Notes under the pieces: model-generated | Database searches by the model: none | What the model was told of the DNA's origin: nothing | Seen by the model: the letters and a program-made list of their open reading frames with translations, nothing else | Assembly: GCF_004297125.1 (NCBI RefSeq) | Contig: NZ_SCVD01000040.1 | Coordinates: 1 to 64,000 of the forward strand | Reading direction: 5' to 3' | Length of the DNA stretch: 64,000 bases | Source: Phenylobacterium sp. | GTDB taxonomy: Bacteria > Pseudomonadota > Alphaproteobacteria > Caulobacterales > Caulobacteraceae | Part shown: piece by piece, positions 27,674 to 35,857 of the stretch | Layout: every line of letters begins with the position of its first letter | Numbering within the stretch: the first letter of the stretch is position 1 | Program-made: the position numbers and the translations under genes

Positions 27674-27688
27674 TACTCAAAATGAGTA
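27674..27688. promoter_or_regulatory. Perfect palindrome upstream of the hypothetical gene, candidate operator
   Basis: TACTCA-AAA-TGAGTA is a perfect 15-bp palindrome centred 38 bp before the start codon of the minus-strand gene ending at 26666. It stands out in this GC-rich DNA by its AT content. Binding factor unknown. Confidence 0.45.
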
Positions 27689-27756
27689 ACCGCCGGTTCG
27701 TAACCGAAACCTTTACGATGGGAACCGCCTGGGAATTCGCGGGACAAACAGGCGCC

Positions 27757-28854
27757 TCAGGTTGTGATCGCTGCCGATTCACCCAGGAAGACCACTCTCG
27801 TCCCCTTCTCAACCGCCTTGGAGAGTTGGACCGCGTCCCAGTTGGTGAGGCGCACGCAGCCATGGCTGGCGGTCTTGCCCACCAGGCGCGGCTCGGGCGC
27901 GCCGTGGATGCCGTAGGTGTCCTTGGTGAGGTCGATCCAAACCGCGCCCACCGGATTGTTCGGCCCCGCCTGGATCGTCAGCTTGCCCGCCGTCCGGTCC
28001 CCGAAGTTCAGGCGGCTGGGATCGTAGGTCCAGGTGGGCGCCGGCGCGATGGTGCGCACGGCCCATTCGCCGGACGGCGTGGGCAGGTCGCCTGACCCCA
28101 CCGTGGCGGGATATGCGGCCAGCAGCTTGTGGGCGGCGTCATAGGCGCGGACCTGCTTGCGCGCCTTGTCCACCTCGATCGTCGCCACCTTGGCCGGCAG
28201 GGCCTCGCGCGCCGGATAGGCCACGACGATCTTCGTCCCCGCCGCGCCGAAGTCCGCGCCGGGGTTCAGCGCCTGGAGCAGGGCCGGGTCCATGTGGAAC
28301 CGCTCGGCCAGGGCCTCCAGGGGCCCGCTGAAGCCCAGCCGGTCAAGCTTGGCCATCCGGGCGTAGTCCTTGGGGATCGACGGCGTGTACGGCCCCGCCG
28401 CGTCCGCCGGGGTGATCGCGTAGTCGACGAGGATCGGGCCGGTGTCGGCCGTCAGCTTGGCCCAGACGTCGGCGTCCAGCACGCCGTCCTCCGGAAGGCC
28501 GTTGGCGCGCTCGTAGGCCGCGATCGCGTTCTTCACGTTCTCGCCGTCCTGGCCGTCGATGACCCCCGGCGAGAAATGGGCGCGGTCCAGCAGCACCTGG
28601 GCGCGGATCAGCATGTCGCGCCGGGCCTGCGGCGTAGGCGCCGCGGCGTCGAACACGGCCCGATCCACGGCCCGGGCGACAGGCGCAGCCGACGGCGCGG
28701 GTGGGATCGCCAGCACCGGCGGAGCCTCTGCGGGCATGGACGTCGCGGACGGCGCCGAGGTCTGGGAGGTGCTCGCCGCTTCTCTGGGCCGGATTTCGCA
28801 GGCGCAGAGCGCGACGGCGGAAAAACCACAAAGAAGAACAGTTGCGAACTTCAT
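27757..28854 (-). CDS. L,D-transpeptidase (YkuD domain) with peptidoglycan-binding domain, lipoprotein-like
   Basis: Cell-envelope enzyme that forms 3-3 crosslinks or attaches proteins to peptidoglycan. In 365 residues: a signal sequence whose ALCAC cysteine may be a lipobox, a proline- and alanine-rich linker to about residue 60, a PG_binding_1-type domain (VLLDRAHFSPGVIDGQDG), and a C-terminal YkuD domain with the catalytic His331 and Cys333 in SHGCVRLTN. GAGG lies before the ATG. It is divergent from the M15 carboxypeptidase gene with only 46 bp between their starts, suggesting linked expression of two peptidoglycan-modifying enzymes. Confidence 0.9.
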   Translation of the reverse strand: MKFATVLLCGFSAVALCACEIRPREAASTSQTSAPSATSMPAEAPPVLAIPPAPSAAPVARAVDRAVFDAAAPTPQARRDMLIRAQVLLDRAHFSPGVIDGQDGENVKNAIAAYERANGLPEDGVLDADVWAKLTADTGPILVDYAITPADAAGPYTPSIPKDYARMAKLDRLGFSGPLEALAERFHMDPALLQALNPGADFGAAGTKIVVAYPAREALPAKVATIEVDKARKQVRAYDAAHKLLAAYPATVGSGDLPTPSGEWAVRTIAPAPTWTYDPSRLNFGDRTAGKLTIQAGPNNPVGAVWIDLTKDTYGIHGAPEPRLVGKTASHGCVRLTNWDAVQLSKAVEKGTRVVFLGESAAITT

Positions 28855-28900
28855 GCTGGACCTCGGCGTTTCACCACCCCTTGCTGGCGGTGGGATGTTG

Positions 28901-29833
28901 ATGAAGCTCCGAGACGTGATGCGGTTCCTGGGGGCCTCGGCGGCGGCCGTCGTGCTGTTGCTGCTGCTGGTCCTGCGGGTGACCAGTTGCGCGCCGGCGC
29001 ATCCGCCTGCGCCTGGTCCCCTGGGCGAGCCGACCGGGGCCGCCTCGGGCCAGTCCACCCCACGGGGCCCGGTCAGCGCCGATTGCCGCTCCGAGGGCTG
29101 GACGGCCGCGGCCCAGGCCAACTCAGGCTCGCTGCGAACCCTGGCCTGGGCGCCCTTCGGTCGGCAGGAGGCCGGCTGGGACATCTACGTCCCGATGATC
29201 CAGGACGAGATCCGCACGATCTGCCCCGCCGACAGCGAAGGCTTCGCCGCCGCGCTCGCCGCCTGGCAGGCGTCGCAGAAGCTGGACGCGGACGGGGTGC
29301 TGACCGAGCCGGTCTTCATCGCGTTGAAGAACGCCCTGCAGACCCGCCGGGAGTTCGTGCGCTTCACGTCGTTCGGGACCTGTCCGGACACGCCGGACCT
29401 GATCACCGCGGCGCGGATCGACGAGGGCTACAGCGGCAAGCAGGTGTGGATGCGGCCCAAGGCGCTGGAGGCCTACCGCCGGATGGTCGCCGCCGCCCGC
29501 GCCGAGGTCCCGGCGATCGCCGCCGATCCGCGGAACCTGACGATCTTCTCGGGTTACCGCAGCCCCTCGGCCGACGCCGCGCGATGCCAGGCGGAGGGCA
29601 ACTGCGACGGCGTCGTCCGCGCCCGCTGTTCGGCCCACCGCACGGGCCTCGCCGCGGACATGTACGTCGGCCAGGCGCCCGGTTACGGCCCCGACTCCAC
29701 CGCGGACCCCAACCGCCTGTTCATGACCCGGACGCCCACCTATCGCTGGCTGCTGGCCAACGCCCGCCGGTTCGGGTTCGTGAACTATCCCTTCGAGCCG
29801 TGGCACTGGGAGTGGACGGGCGAGCCGCCCTGA
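28901..29833 (+). CDS. Membrane-anchored D-alanyl-D-alanine carboxypeptidase, M15 (VanY-like)
   Basis: Zinc peptidase that trims peptidoglycan stem peptides. The 310-residue protein has an N-terminal membrane segment (about 9-27), a middle region with a peptidoglycan-binding-like stretch (EGFAAALAAWQASQKLDADG), and a C-terminal M15 domain. SGYRSPSAD begins at 217; zinc ligands His246 and Asp253 lie in SAHRTGLAAD, and Glu299 and His302 in EPWHW. An ATG two codons upstream (28895) is possible, but its ribosome site would be too close. Divergent from the L,D-transpeptidase gene and 16 bp before an alpha/beta hydrolase gene. Confidence 0.9.
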   Translation: MKLRDVMRFLGASAAAVVLLLLLVLRVTSCAPAHPPAPGPLGEPTGAASGQSTPRGPVSADCRSEGWTAAAQANSGSLRTLAWAPFGRQEAGWDIYVPMIQDEIRTICPADSEGFAAALAAWQASQKLDADGVLTEPVFIALKNALQTRREFVRFTSFGTCPDTPDLITAARIDEGYSGKQVWMRPKALEAYRRMVAAARAEVPAIAADPRNLTIFSGYRSPSADAARCQAEGNCDGVVRARCSAHRTGLAADMYVGQAPGYGPDSTADPNRLFMTRTPTYRWLLANARRFGFVNYPFEPWHWEWTGEPP

Positions 29834-29849
29834 CTCTAGGGTCGCCGCC

Positions 29850-30644
29850 ATGCCAAGCGTGACCCTGAACGGCGTCTCCCTCGCCTACGACGACATCGCA
29901 CCGCCCGGGCCGGCCCAGCGGACGATCCTGCTGCTCCACGGCTTCGCCTCGAACCGCAACGAGGGCTGGAGGCGCACGGGCTGGTACAGCGCGCTGGAGC
30001 GGCGCGGCTTTCGGACCATCGCCCTCGACCAGCGCGGCCACGGCGAGAGCGTGCGCTCGCACGACCCGGCCGACTATGGCCGCCTGCAACTCGCCGCCGA
30101 CGCCCTGGCGCTGCTGGACCACCTGGGGGTCGGCCGCGTCGACGTGCTGGGCTACTCCATGGGCACGCGCACGGCGCTGCAGATGGCCATCGACGCGCCG
30201 GACCGGATCTCGAACCTGCTGCTGGGCGGAGTGGGCGGCAAGCTGTTCGACCCGCCGCGCGAGGGCGCCCTGGACGCGATGGCCAAGGCCATGGCCGCCG
30301 AGGACCCGTCGACCATCGACAACGGGATGCTGAAGAGCTTCCGCCAGTTCGCCGACGAGCAGGGCGAGGACCGCCAGGCGCTGGCCGCGTTCTCGGCCGG
30401 CGCCAGCCCGCCGCTGGACCGCGACGCCCTGGCCCACCTGCCGATGCCTGTGCTGGTGGCGGCCGGCCAGCGCGACGACCTGGCGGGCGACCCCGAGCTG
30501 CTGGCCCGGATCTTCCCGCTGGGCAAGGGCGTCAGCCTGCCGGGGATCGACCACTTCTCGGCCATCCCGCACGCCTCGCTGAAGGCGACCGTCTTCGACT
30601 TCATCGACGGCGTGCTGGACGACGACTTCCCGCCGTTCGAGTAA
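29850..30644 (+). CDS. Alpha/beta-fold hydrolase
   Basis: A 264-residue serine hydrolase with the complete triad pattern: LLLHGFASN oxyanion region (28-36), nucleophile Ser103 in GYSMGT, an Asp in AAGQRDDLAG and His235 in GIDHFS. No signal peptide. It starts 16 bp after the M15 gene and is likely cotranscribed with it. Substrate cannot be assigned. Its stop is 5 bp from the stop of the convergent GST gene. Confidence 0.88.
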   Translation: MPSVTLNGVSLAYDDIAPPGPAQRTILLLHGFASNRNEGWRRTGWYSALERRGFRTIALDQRGHGESVRSHDPADYGRLQLAADALALLDHLGVGRVDVLGYSMGTRTALQMAIDAPDRISNLLLGGVGGKLFDPPREGALDAMAKAMAAEDPSTIDNGMLKSFRQFADEQGEDRQALAAFSAGASPPLDRDALAHLPMPVLVAAGQRDDLAGDPELLARIFPLGKGVSLPGIDHFSAIPHASLKATVFDFIDGVLDDDFPPFE

Positions 30645-30649
30645 AGCGG

Positions 30650-31282
30650 CTAGCTGCGTGGGCCCATGTTGTAGGGTCCGCCCTTCTCCAAGGCGGCGCG
30701 GTAGGCCGGCCGGGCCTGGAAGCGGTCCACCCAACCCTTGATGTTCGGGTACTTGTCGTATCGGCCGAACGCGCCGGTGACTTCGCCCACGAAGCTCATC
30801 TGAATGTCGGCGGCGGTCAGGTCGGAGCCGAGCAGCCAGTCGCGGCCAGCCAGGGATTTTTCCACGTAGCCCAGGTGGTTGGCGATCTCGCTCTCGATGC
30901 GCGGGTGCAGCGGCGCGCCGGCCTCGCCCAGGCGGCCCACGTACATGAACAGCATCAGCGGCAGCATCGCCGAGCCCTCGGCATAGTGCATCCACTGATT
31001 GTAGGCCTCGTAGGCGTCGGTCCCAATGGCCGGCGCCAGGCGTCCGCCGCCGTACTTGCGGACGATGTAGTCGATGATCGCGCCGGACTCGATGATCGTC
31101 TGGCCGCCGTCGGTGACCACCGGCGACTTGCCCAGCGGATGCACGGCCACAAGCTCAGGCGGCGCAAGACGCGTGGTCGCGTCGCGCTGGTAGAACTTGA
31201 TCTCGTAGGGCGCGCCCAGCTCCTCCAGCAGCCAGAGGATGCGTTGCGAACGGCTATCGTTGAGGTGATGAACAACGAGCAT
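30650..31282 (-). CDS. Glutathione S-transferase
   Basis: A 210-residue two-domain GST. The N-terminal thioredoxin-like domain runs LVVHHLNDSRSQRILWLLEELG with the glutathione-binding KSPVVTDGGQTIIESGAI. The C-terminal helical domain contains WLLGSDLTAADIQMSF, the conserved capping motif. The ATG at 31282 gives the standard N-terminus; the frame stays open to 31456 but would cross into the divergent acyl-CoA dehydrogenase region. Specific substrate unknown. Confidence 0.9.
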   Translation of the reverse strand: MLVVHHLNDSRSQRILWLLEELGAPYEIKFYQRDATTRLAPPELVAVHPLGKSPVVTDGGQTIIESGAIIDYIVRKYGGGRLAPAIGTDAYEAYNQWMHYAEGSAMLPLMLFMYVGRLGEAGAPLHPRIESEIANHLGYVEKSLAGRDWLLGSDLTAADIQMSFVGEVTGAFGRYDKYPNIKGWVDRFQARPAYRAALEKGGPYNMGPRS

Positions 31283-31361
31283 GAGGGCGCTTCCTGATTT
31301 TGATGATCGGCGCAGCAAAGCGGCCTGACCTGACGCAACGCAAGCCTGCCATAGTCGAGCC

Positions 31362-33008
31362 ATGACACTCGTCCTGCCCAACCTCCCCGACCTCCTCGAC
31401 GAAGCCGCCCGCGAGGCCGCGGCGCTCACCGCCTCCATCAGCGGCGCCGTGGCCATGCGGGTACAAAAGGACGGGCGGCTGGACCGCGCGGCGCTGGACG
31501 CCGAACAGCACGGCGCCCACGGCCTGGCCTGGGCGGCCGCCTATGCCGAAACCCTGCGCCAGGTCGCCGCCTGGGCCCGGGCGCTGCAAGCCGAGGGGCG
31601 GCTGACCGAGGCCGAGGCCCTGCCGGCCCAATTGCTGGCGCACGAATACCTGAGCCAGCTTCAGGGTGGCATCCCGATGAACCAGGGGGAGATCTTCCGG
31701 CCCGCCGACGTCTTCGCCCCCGCCGAGCGGCTGAGCCACGTCCTGGGCCGCCTTCGCCCCGGCGCCTCGCAGGCGGTGAAGCTGCGGATCGTCGAGCTGC
31801 TGGACCAGGCGCGCGGCCGCCCGTCGCTGGAGGCCAGCGGCCTGGACGAGACCCTGGAGGCGGTGCGCGACCAGTTCCACGCGTTCACAGACGAGAAGAT
31901 CGTCCCCTTCGCCCACGGCTGGCACCTGCGCGACGAGCTGATCCCGCTGTCGCTGCTGGAGGAGTTGGGCGATCTAGGCGTCTTCGGCCTGACCGCGCCG
32001 GAGGACTGGGGCGGCTCGGGCCTGGGCAAGGTGGCCATGTGCGTGGTGTCCGAGGCCCTGTCGCGCGGCTGGATCGGGACCGGCTCGCTGGGCACCCGTT
32101 CCGAGATCGCCGCCGAGCTGATCCTGGCCCATGGCACCGACGAGCAGAAGCAGCGGTTCCTGCCCGGCATCACCTCGGGCAAGACGATCCCGACCGCCGT
32201 CTTCACCGAGCCCGAAGCAGGGTCCGACCTGGGGTCGCTTCGGACCAAGGCGGTCCGCGACGGCGACGTCTGGCGGGTCTCCGGCGCCAAGACCTGGATC
32301 ACCCACGCGGCCCGGGCCGACGTCATGACCCTCCTCGTCCGGACGGACCCGGACAAGAAGGACCACCGCGGCCTGTCGATGTTCCTGGCGGAGAAGCCGC
32401 GCGGCGTGGACGGCGACCCGTTCCCCGCGCCGGGCATGAGCGGCGGCGAGATCGGCGTCATCGGCTATCGGGGGATGAAGGAATACGAGATCGCCTTCGA
32501 CGGCTTCGAGGTCAGCCACGCCAACCTGCTGGGCGGCCAGGAGGGCCAGGGCTTCGTCCAGCTCATGGCCACCTTCGAGAGCGCCCGCATCCAGACCGCG
32601 GCCCGCGCCATCGGCGTGGCCCAGAACGCCCTGGACCTGGCGCTGGACTATGCGTTGCAGCGCCGCCAATTCGGCGGGCCCATCGCCCAGTTCCCACGGG
32701 TCGCCAACAAGCTGGCGATGATGGCGGCCGAGATCCTGGGGGCGCGACGGCTGGCCTGGTTCGCGGCGCGGGCCAAGGACGAGGGCCGCCGCTGCGACCT
32801 GGAGGCCGGCATGGCCAAGCTGACCGCCGCGCGCATCGCCTGGGCGGCGGCGGACAATGCGGTGCAGATCCATGGCGGGACCGGCTTTGCGATGGAACAG
32901 CCGGTGAGCCGCGTCCTGGCCGACGCCCGCATCCTCAACATCTTCGAGGGCGCTGGCGAGATCCAGGCGCAGGTGATCGCTCGACGCCTGCTCGAGGGCG
33001 CGAATTAA
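31362..33008 (+). CDS. mcd: Long acyl-CoA dehydrogenase, probable (2S)-methylsuccinyl-CoA dehydrogenase
   Basis: FAD-dependent acyl-CoA dehydrogenase of 548 residues. It carries an N-terminal helical extension of about 160 residues before the core, the layout known for (2S)-methylsuccinyl-CoA dehydrogenase of the ethylmalonyl-CoA pathway, which makes mesaconyl-CoA. The core has AVFTEPEAGSDLGSLRT, ARIAWAAADNAVQIHGGTGFA and a C-terminal NIFEGAGEIQ with Glu529 in the catalytic-base position. Nearby cobalamin adenosyltransferase, etfBA and 3-hydroxybutyryl-CoA dehydrogenase fit this pathway. A different branched-chain acyl-CoA substrate remains possible. Its stop overlaps that of a TetR gene in TTAA. 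Confidence 0.75.
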   Translation: MTLVLPNLPDLLDEAAREAAALTASISGAVAMRVQKDGRLDRAALDAEQHGAHGLAWAAAYAETLRQVAAWARALQAEGRLTEAEALPAQLLAHEYLSQLQGGIPMNQGEIFRPADVFAPAERLSHVLGRLRPGASQAVKLRIVELLDQARGRPSLEASGLDETLEAVRDQFHAFTDEKIVPFAHGWHLRDELIPLSLLEELGDLGVFGLTAPEDWGGSGLGKVAMCVVSEALSRGWIGTGSLGTRSEIAAELILAHGTDEQKQRFLPGITSGKTIPTAVFTEPEAGSDLGSLRTKAVRDGDVWRVSGAKTWITHAARADVMTLLVRTDPDKKDHRGLSMFLAEKPRGVDGDPFPAPGMSGGEIGVIGYRGMKEYEIAFDGFEVSHANLLGGQEGQGFVQLMATFESARIQTAARAIGVAQNALDLALDYALQRRQFGGPIAQFPRVANKLAMMAAEILGARRLAWFAARAKDEGRRCDLEAGMAKLTAARIAWAAADNAVQIHGGTGFAMEQPVSRVLADARILNIFEGAGEIQAQVIARRLLEGAN

Positions 33009-33643
33009 GGCTTCGGCGCGAAGCCGTCGGCGATCAGGCCGATCTGGCGGTCCATGACTCCGATCAGCAGCCGGGCGTCCGCCTCCTGGGTGATCACCAG
33101 CCGGTAGGTCCAGGCATAGGCGCTCATCAGGAGGTCGACGATCTCCTGCAGGTCGACGTCCTGGCGGACGTCGCCCTCCGTCCGCCCTTTGATCAGGGTG
33201 TCGCGGATGACTTCCTGCAGGCGCGGCGTGCGGCCGTAGGGACGGGCGGCTGGCGGCAGGGTCCAGTCGTAGGCGGCGGCGATGTGCGACATGAACAGGC
33301 GCACGTGCCGGGCCTCGAACTCGAAGTGAACGGCGAACATGGTGCGCAGCCGGTCGGCCGTGCAACCCCGCAGGTGCGGCATGACCCGGTCGATCTCCGC
33401 GTAGAGCGGTTCGAGCCGGGCCTGCATCACCTCGGAGAGGATCTCGCCCTTGGAGGCGAAGGTCGTGAAGACGCTGCCCACGGACACGCCGGCATGACGG
33501 GCGATCTCTCGGATCGTCGTGCCCTGGTATCCGTGGGTGTCGAACAGCTCATGCGCGGCCGCGACCACCCGCTGGCGCGTCGCTTCCTTTTGCGACTGCC
33601 GCGGCGGGACGGGCCCCGAAAGAGGTGCGATGTCAGCGTTCAT
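33005..33643 (-). CDS. TetR-family transcriptional regulator
   Basis: A 212-residue repressor. The N-terminal helix-turn-helix domain runs RVVAAAHELFDTHGYQGTTIREIARHAGVSVGSVFTTFASKGEIL (about 25-70), followed by a helical ligand-binding domain. It is the second gene of a two-TetR operon, 12 bp after the upstream regulator, and its stop overlaps the stop of the acyl-CoA dehydrogenase. Regulation of the neighbouring acyl-CoA genes is likely by position but not shown. Confidence 0.9.
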   Translation of the reverse strand: MNADIAPLSGPVPPRQSQKEATRQRVVAAAHELFDTHGYQGTTIREIARHAGVSVGSVFTTFASKGEILSEVMQARLEPLYAEIDRVMPHLRGCTADRLRTMFAVHFEFEARHVRLFMSHIAAAYDWTLPPAARPYGRTPRLQEVIRDTLIKGRTEGDVRQDVDLQEIVDLLMSAYAWTYRLVITQEADARLLIGVMDRQIGLIADGFAPKP

Positions 33644-33655
33644 CCCGACCGGCGA

Positions 33656-34306
33656 TCAGCCGCGACGTGCGCCCGCGAGCAGGATGCGGATCTGGTCACG
33701 GGCCCGGGCCTGCAACGCGTCCAGGCTCCAGCCCTCGAAGATCGCCTGCGGGAAATTCGACAGGTAAGTGTCGAACAGCATCTGGCTGCGCAGCTTGACC
33801 TCGGCCTCCTGCGACAACTCGCCGCGCTCGACGCCGGCGGTCAGCTGCTCGGTGAACAGGTCCTGGAACGCCGCGGAGGAAGACATGCCGCGGAGCGTCG
33901 GGCCGCCGTCCTTGTCCCACGACACCGAGAAGGCCGCGCGGGCCAGCTGCAGCCGGGTCTTGTAGAAGGTGTAGCCGGCCATGAAGATCTTCAGGACGGC
34001 GTCTTCGACGTTGCGGCCGCGGGCGGCGGCGTCGCGCATGGCGGCCGTCAACGCCTCCATGTCGTCCTGCATGATCTCGCGGAAGAGATCTGATTTGTCA
34101 GTGAAATTGGCGAAGACGGCGCCGGTGGACATGCCGGCCGCGGCCGCGATGTCACGAATGGTGGCGCCTTCGTAGCCCTGTTCGCTGAAGAGGCGGCGGG
34201 CGGCGGCCAGGACCTTCAGGCGGGTCTGTTGTTTGGCGAGCGCACGACGGGTGGGGGCGCGCGTCGGGGTGTCGACGGCGACCTGAGTTGGGGAGATGTG
34301 CTTCAT
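33656..34306 (-). CDS. TetR-family transcriptional regulator
   Basis: A 216-residue TetR protein with helix-turn-helix VLAAARRLFSEQGYEGATIRDIAAAAGMSTGAVFANFTDKSDLF and a C-terminal effector domain. It is only distantly like its operon partner outside the HTH. The ATG at 34306 is chosen; an in-frame start at 34390 would add 28 residues lacking similarity. The 340-bp upstream region contains three palindromes that are candidate operators, so autoregulation is plausible. Confidence 0.9.
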   Translation of the reverse strand: MKHISPTQVAVDTPTRAPTRRALAKQQTRLKVLAAARRLFSEQGYEGATIRDIAAAAGMSTGAVFANFTDKSDLFREIMQDDMEALTAAMRDAAARGRNVEDAVLKIFMAGYTFYKTRLQLARAAFSVSWDKDGGPTLRGMSSSAAFQDLFTEQLTAGVERGELSQEAEVKLRSQMLFDTYLSNFPQAIFEGWSLDALQARARDQIRILLAGARRG

Positions 34307-34397
34307 TCGTCTCTTGAATGCCGTCAGGCTGGGGAGCCCCGACGATCTCTTTTGGGGGAGGACAAAACCGGCGACGCCAAGGCGGATCACCGGCGGT

Positions 34398-34409
34398 GAA
34401 CACGTTCAA
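34398..34409. promoter_or_regulatory. Inverted repeat TGAAC-AC-GTTCA, candidate TetR operator
   Basis: Two perfect 5-bp half-sites with a 2-bp centre, 92 bp upstream of the TetR start at 34306. Confidence 0.4.
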
Positions 34410-34493
34410 CAAACTGGGTACGCGGAACTGTGGCAGCCTGCGTAACCTCCCGCTCCGAACGGCCCGTGGGACCGCTCACAGCGGAGGCTAAGG

Positions 34494-34508
34494 CCTTATG
34501 GCATAAGG
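34494..34508. promoter_or_regulatory. Perfect palindrome CCTTATG-G-CATAAGG, candidate operator
   Basis: A 15-bp perfect palindrome roughly midway between the divergent genes. This is the strongest dyad in the region. Confidence 0.5.
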
Positions 34509-34550
34509 GGTCCCTCGTCACGCCGAATCTCGCCGTTCTGTAGGAACCGA

Positions 34551-34569
34551 TGATCGTTGAACATGATCA
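34551..34569. promoter_or_regulatory. Inverted repeat TGATC-N9-GATCA, candidate operator
   Basis: Two 5-bp half-sites with 9 bp between them (19 bp in all), containing GTTGAAC, which resembles half of the site at 34398. Confidence 0.35.
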
Positions 34570-34647
34570 GGGGCGCTAAAGTCAAGTTTAAAATGGACTC
34601 AAGCCTTGCCCATGGCGTAGCGCCGTTCCGGAGCCTAAGCTAGGGGC

Positions 34648-34848
34648 ATGGATCTGTTCGATTATCTGATCTTCGCCGCGCTGGCCGCGGTGGCCACGGT
34701 GCTGGCGTTCGGCATCTACGCCCTGTTCCGGGGCGGCGACTTCGGCCGGTCCTGGTCGAACAAGCTGATGCGGCTGCGCGTGCTGACCCAGGCGATCGCC
34801 GTGGCGGTCCTGATGCTGGCTGTCTGGTGGCGCAGCAGCCAGGGCTGA
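34648..34848 (+). CDS. HIG1-domain twin-transmembrane protein
   Basis: A 66-residue protein with two transmembrane helices (about 5-27 and 46-62) joined by the loop RGGDFGRSWSNKLMRLRVL. The GGDF-N/S-NKLMRxRV pattern is typical of HIG1 (hypoxia-induced) proteins; eukaryotic and some bacterial members associate with cytochrome oxidase. Its stop is 1 bp before the adenosyltransferase ATG. This pairing recurs in Alphaproteobacteria, though the functional reason is unclear. Confidence 0.85.
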   Translation: MDLFDYLIFAALAAVATVLAFGIYALFRGGDFGRSWSNKLMRLRVLTQAIAVAVLMLAVWWRSSQG

Positions 34849-34849
34849 G

Positions 34850-35425
34850 ATGGTCACCCTCAACCGCATCTACACGCGCACGGGCGACGCCGGCACGACC
34901 CGGCTGGCCACCGGCGCCACGGTCAGCAAGACCGACCTGCGGGTCGAGGCCTATGGCGCGGTCGACGAGACCAACGCCTGCATCGGCCTGGCCCGCGTCC
35001 ACCTGGCCGCCGACCCCGAACTCGAAGCCATGCTGGGCCGCATCCAGAACGAGATGTTCGACCTGGGCGCCGACCTGGCGACCCCGGCCAAGGCGGACGA
35101 GGTCGAGGGGTCGGTGCTGCGGGTGCTGGACAGCCAGATCGCCCGCATCGAGGGCGAGATCGACGCCCTGAACGACCGTCTCCCGCCGCTCCAGTCCTTC
35201 ATCCTGCCCGGAGGGACACCGGCGGCGGCGGCGCTGCACCTGGCCCGCACCGTCAGCCGCCGCGCGGAACGTGACGCCGTGCGTCTGGTCGAGGCCGGCG
35301 AGCCGGTCAGCGGGCCGGCGCTGCGCTATCTCAACCGCCTGTCGGACTTCCTGTTCGTCGCCGCCCGCTGGGCCAACGGGCAGGGCGCGTCCGAGGTTTT
35401 CTGGAAGTCCGGGGCGACGCGTTAG
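34850..35425 (+). CDS. Cob(I)yrinic acid a,c-diamide adenosyltransferase, PduO type
   Basis: Makes adenosylcobalamin from ATP and reduced corrinoid, the coenzyme of methylmalonyl-CoA and ethylmalonyl-CoA mutases. The 191-residue product starts IYTRTGDAGTTRLATG, with the P-loop-like ATP site, and has FILPGGTPAAAALHLARTVSRRAER and RYLNRLSDFLFVAARWAN, both PduO-family signatures. It starts 1 bp after the HIG1 gene. Its stop overlaps that of the convergent small protein gene in TTAG. Being next to acyl-CoA genes fits a B12-dependent mutase pathway. Confidence 0.94.
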   Translation: MVTLNRIYTRTGDAGTTRLATGATVSKTDLRVEAYGAVDETNACIGLARVHLAADPELEAMLGRIQNEMFDLGADLATPAKADEVEGSVLRVLDSQIARIEGEIDALNDRLPPLQSFILPGGTPAAAALHLARTVSRRAERDAVRLVEAGEPVSGPALRYLNRLSDFLFVAARWANGQGASEVFWKSGATR

Positions 35426-35709
35426 TTCTTCGCCGCCGCCGTGGGAGCCGCCACCGGCGCGGCCGGGCGGCCCAGGGCCTTGCGGGCCTCGGCCAGGGCC
35501 TTCTCATCGGTGATCACGCGGCCGGTGATGTCCGAGATCAGCACGGGCTGGGCGCAGACCCGCTGGCCGTAGTCCCACCACTTGTGCTGTTCCTTCTCGC
35601 ACTTGGCGGCCGGGATCGCCCAGCCGACCTGCCAGACCACGACGCCGATGACGGCGACGAGGAAGACGGCGATGAAGATGAGCTTCAGGCGCTCGATATT
35701 CGCGTTCAT
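35422..35709 (-). CDS. Small membrane-anchored protein of unknown function
   Basis: A 95-residue protein with one N-terminal membrane helix (about 8-30), a short periplasmic domain with two cysteines (AAKCEKEQHKWWDYGQRVCAQPV) and an Ala/Pro-rich tail. The pattern CEKxQHKWWDxxxRxCAxPV looks conserved and the cysteines could pair. No named family assigned. Its stop overlaps that of the adenosyltransferase gene. Confidence 0.7.
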   Translation of the reverse strand: MNANIERLKLIFIAVFLVAVIGVVVWQVGWAIPAAKCEKEQHKWWDYGQRVCAQPVLISDITGRVITDEKALAEARKALGRPAAPVAAPTAAAKN

Positions 35710-35781
35710 GCGGGCCTTTTACGTAAGGAGACCCCCGTCTGGCTAGATGCGCGCGCTGCGGCCAAAGAGAGGCGCGCGTGC

Positions 35782-35809
35782 TTGCAATGCTCGGCGGAAC
35801 CGCTATTGC
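35782..35809 (+). promoter_or_regulatory. Candidate housekeeping promoter of etfBA
   Basis: TTGCAA (35782-35787) and GCTATTGC (35802-35809) match the Caulobacter-type consensus (TTGAC...GCTANAWC) with suitable spacing, 49 bp before the etfB ATG. Confidence 0.5.
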
Positions 35810-35857
35810 CCACCCGGCTCATTTCTTTCCGCAATCAATTTGAGGCGCTAGCAACCC

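Larger units (their letters stand above)
34307..34647. other. Regulatory intergenic region between TetR operon and HIG1-cobalamin unit
   Basis: A 341-bp divergent promoter region without genes. It is distinctly less GC-rich than its neighbours and holds three inverted repeats, listed separately (34398-34409, 34494-34508, 34551-34569). A TTGACTTTAG sequence on the minus strand (rc of about 34578-34587) could be a -35. No ncRNA signature was recognised. Confidence 0.5.
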
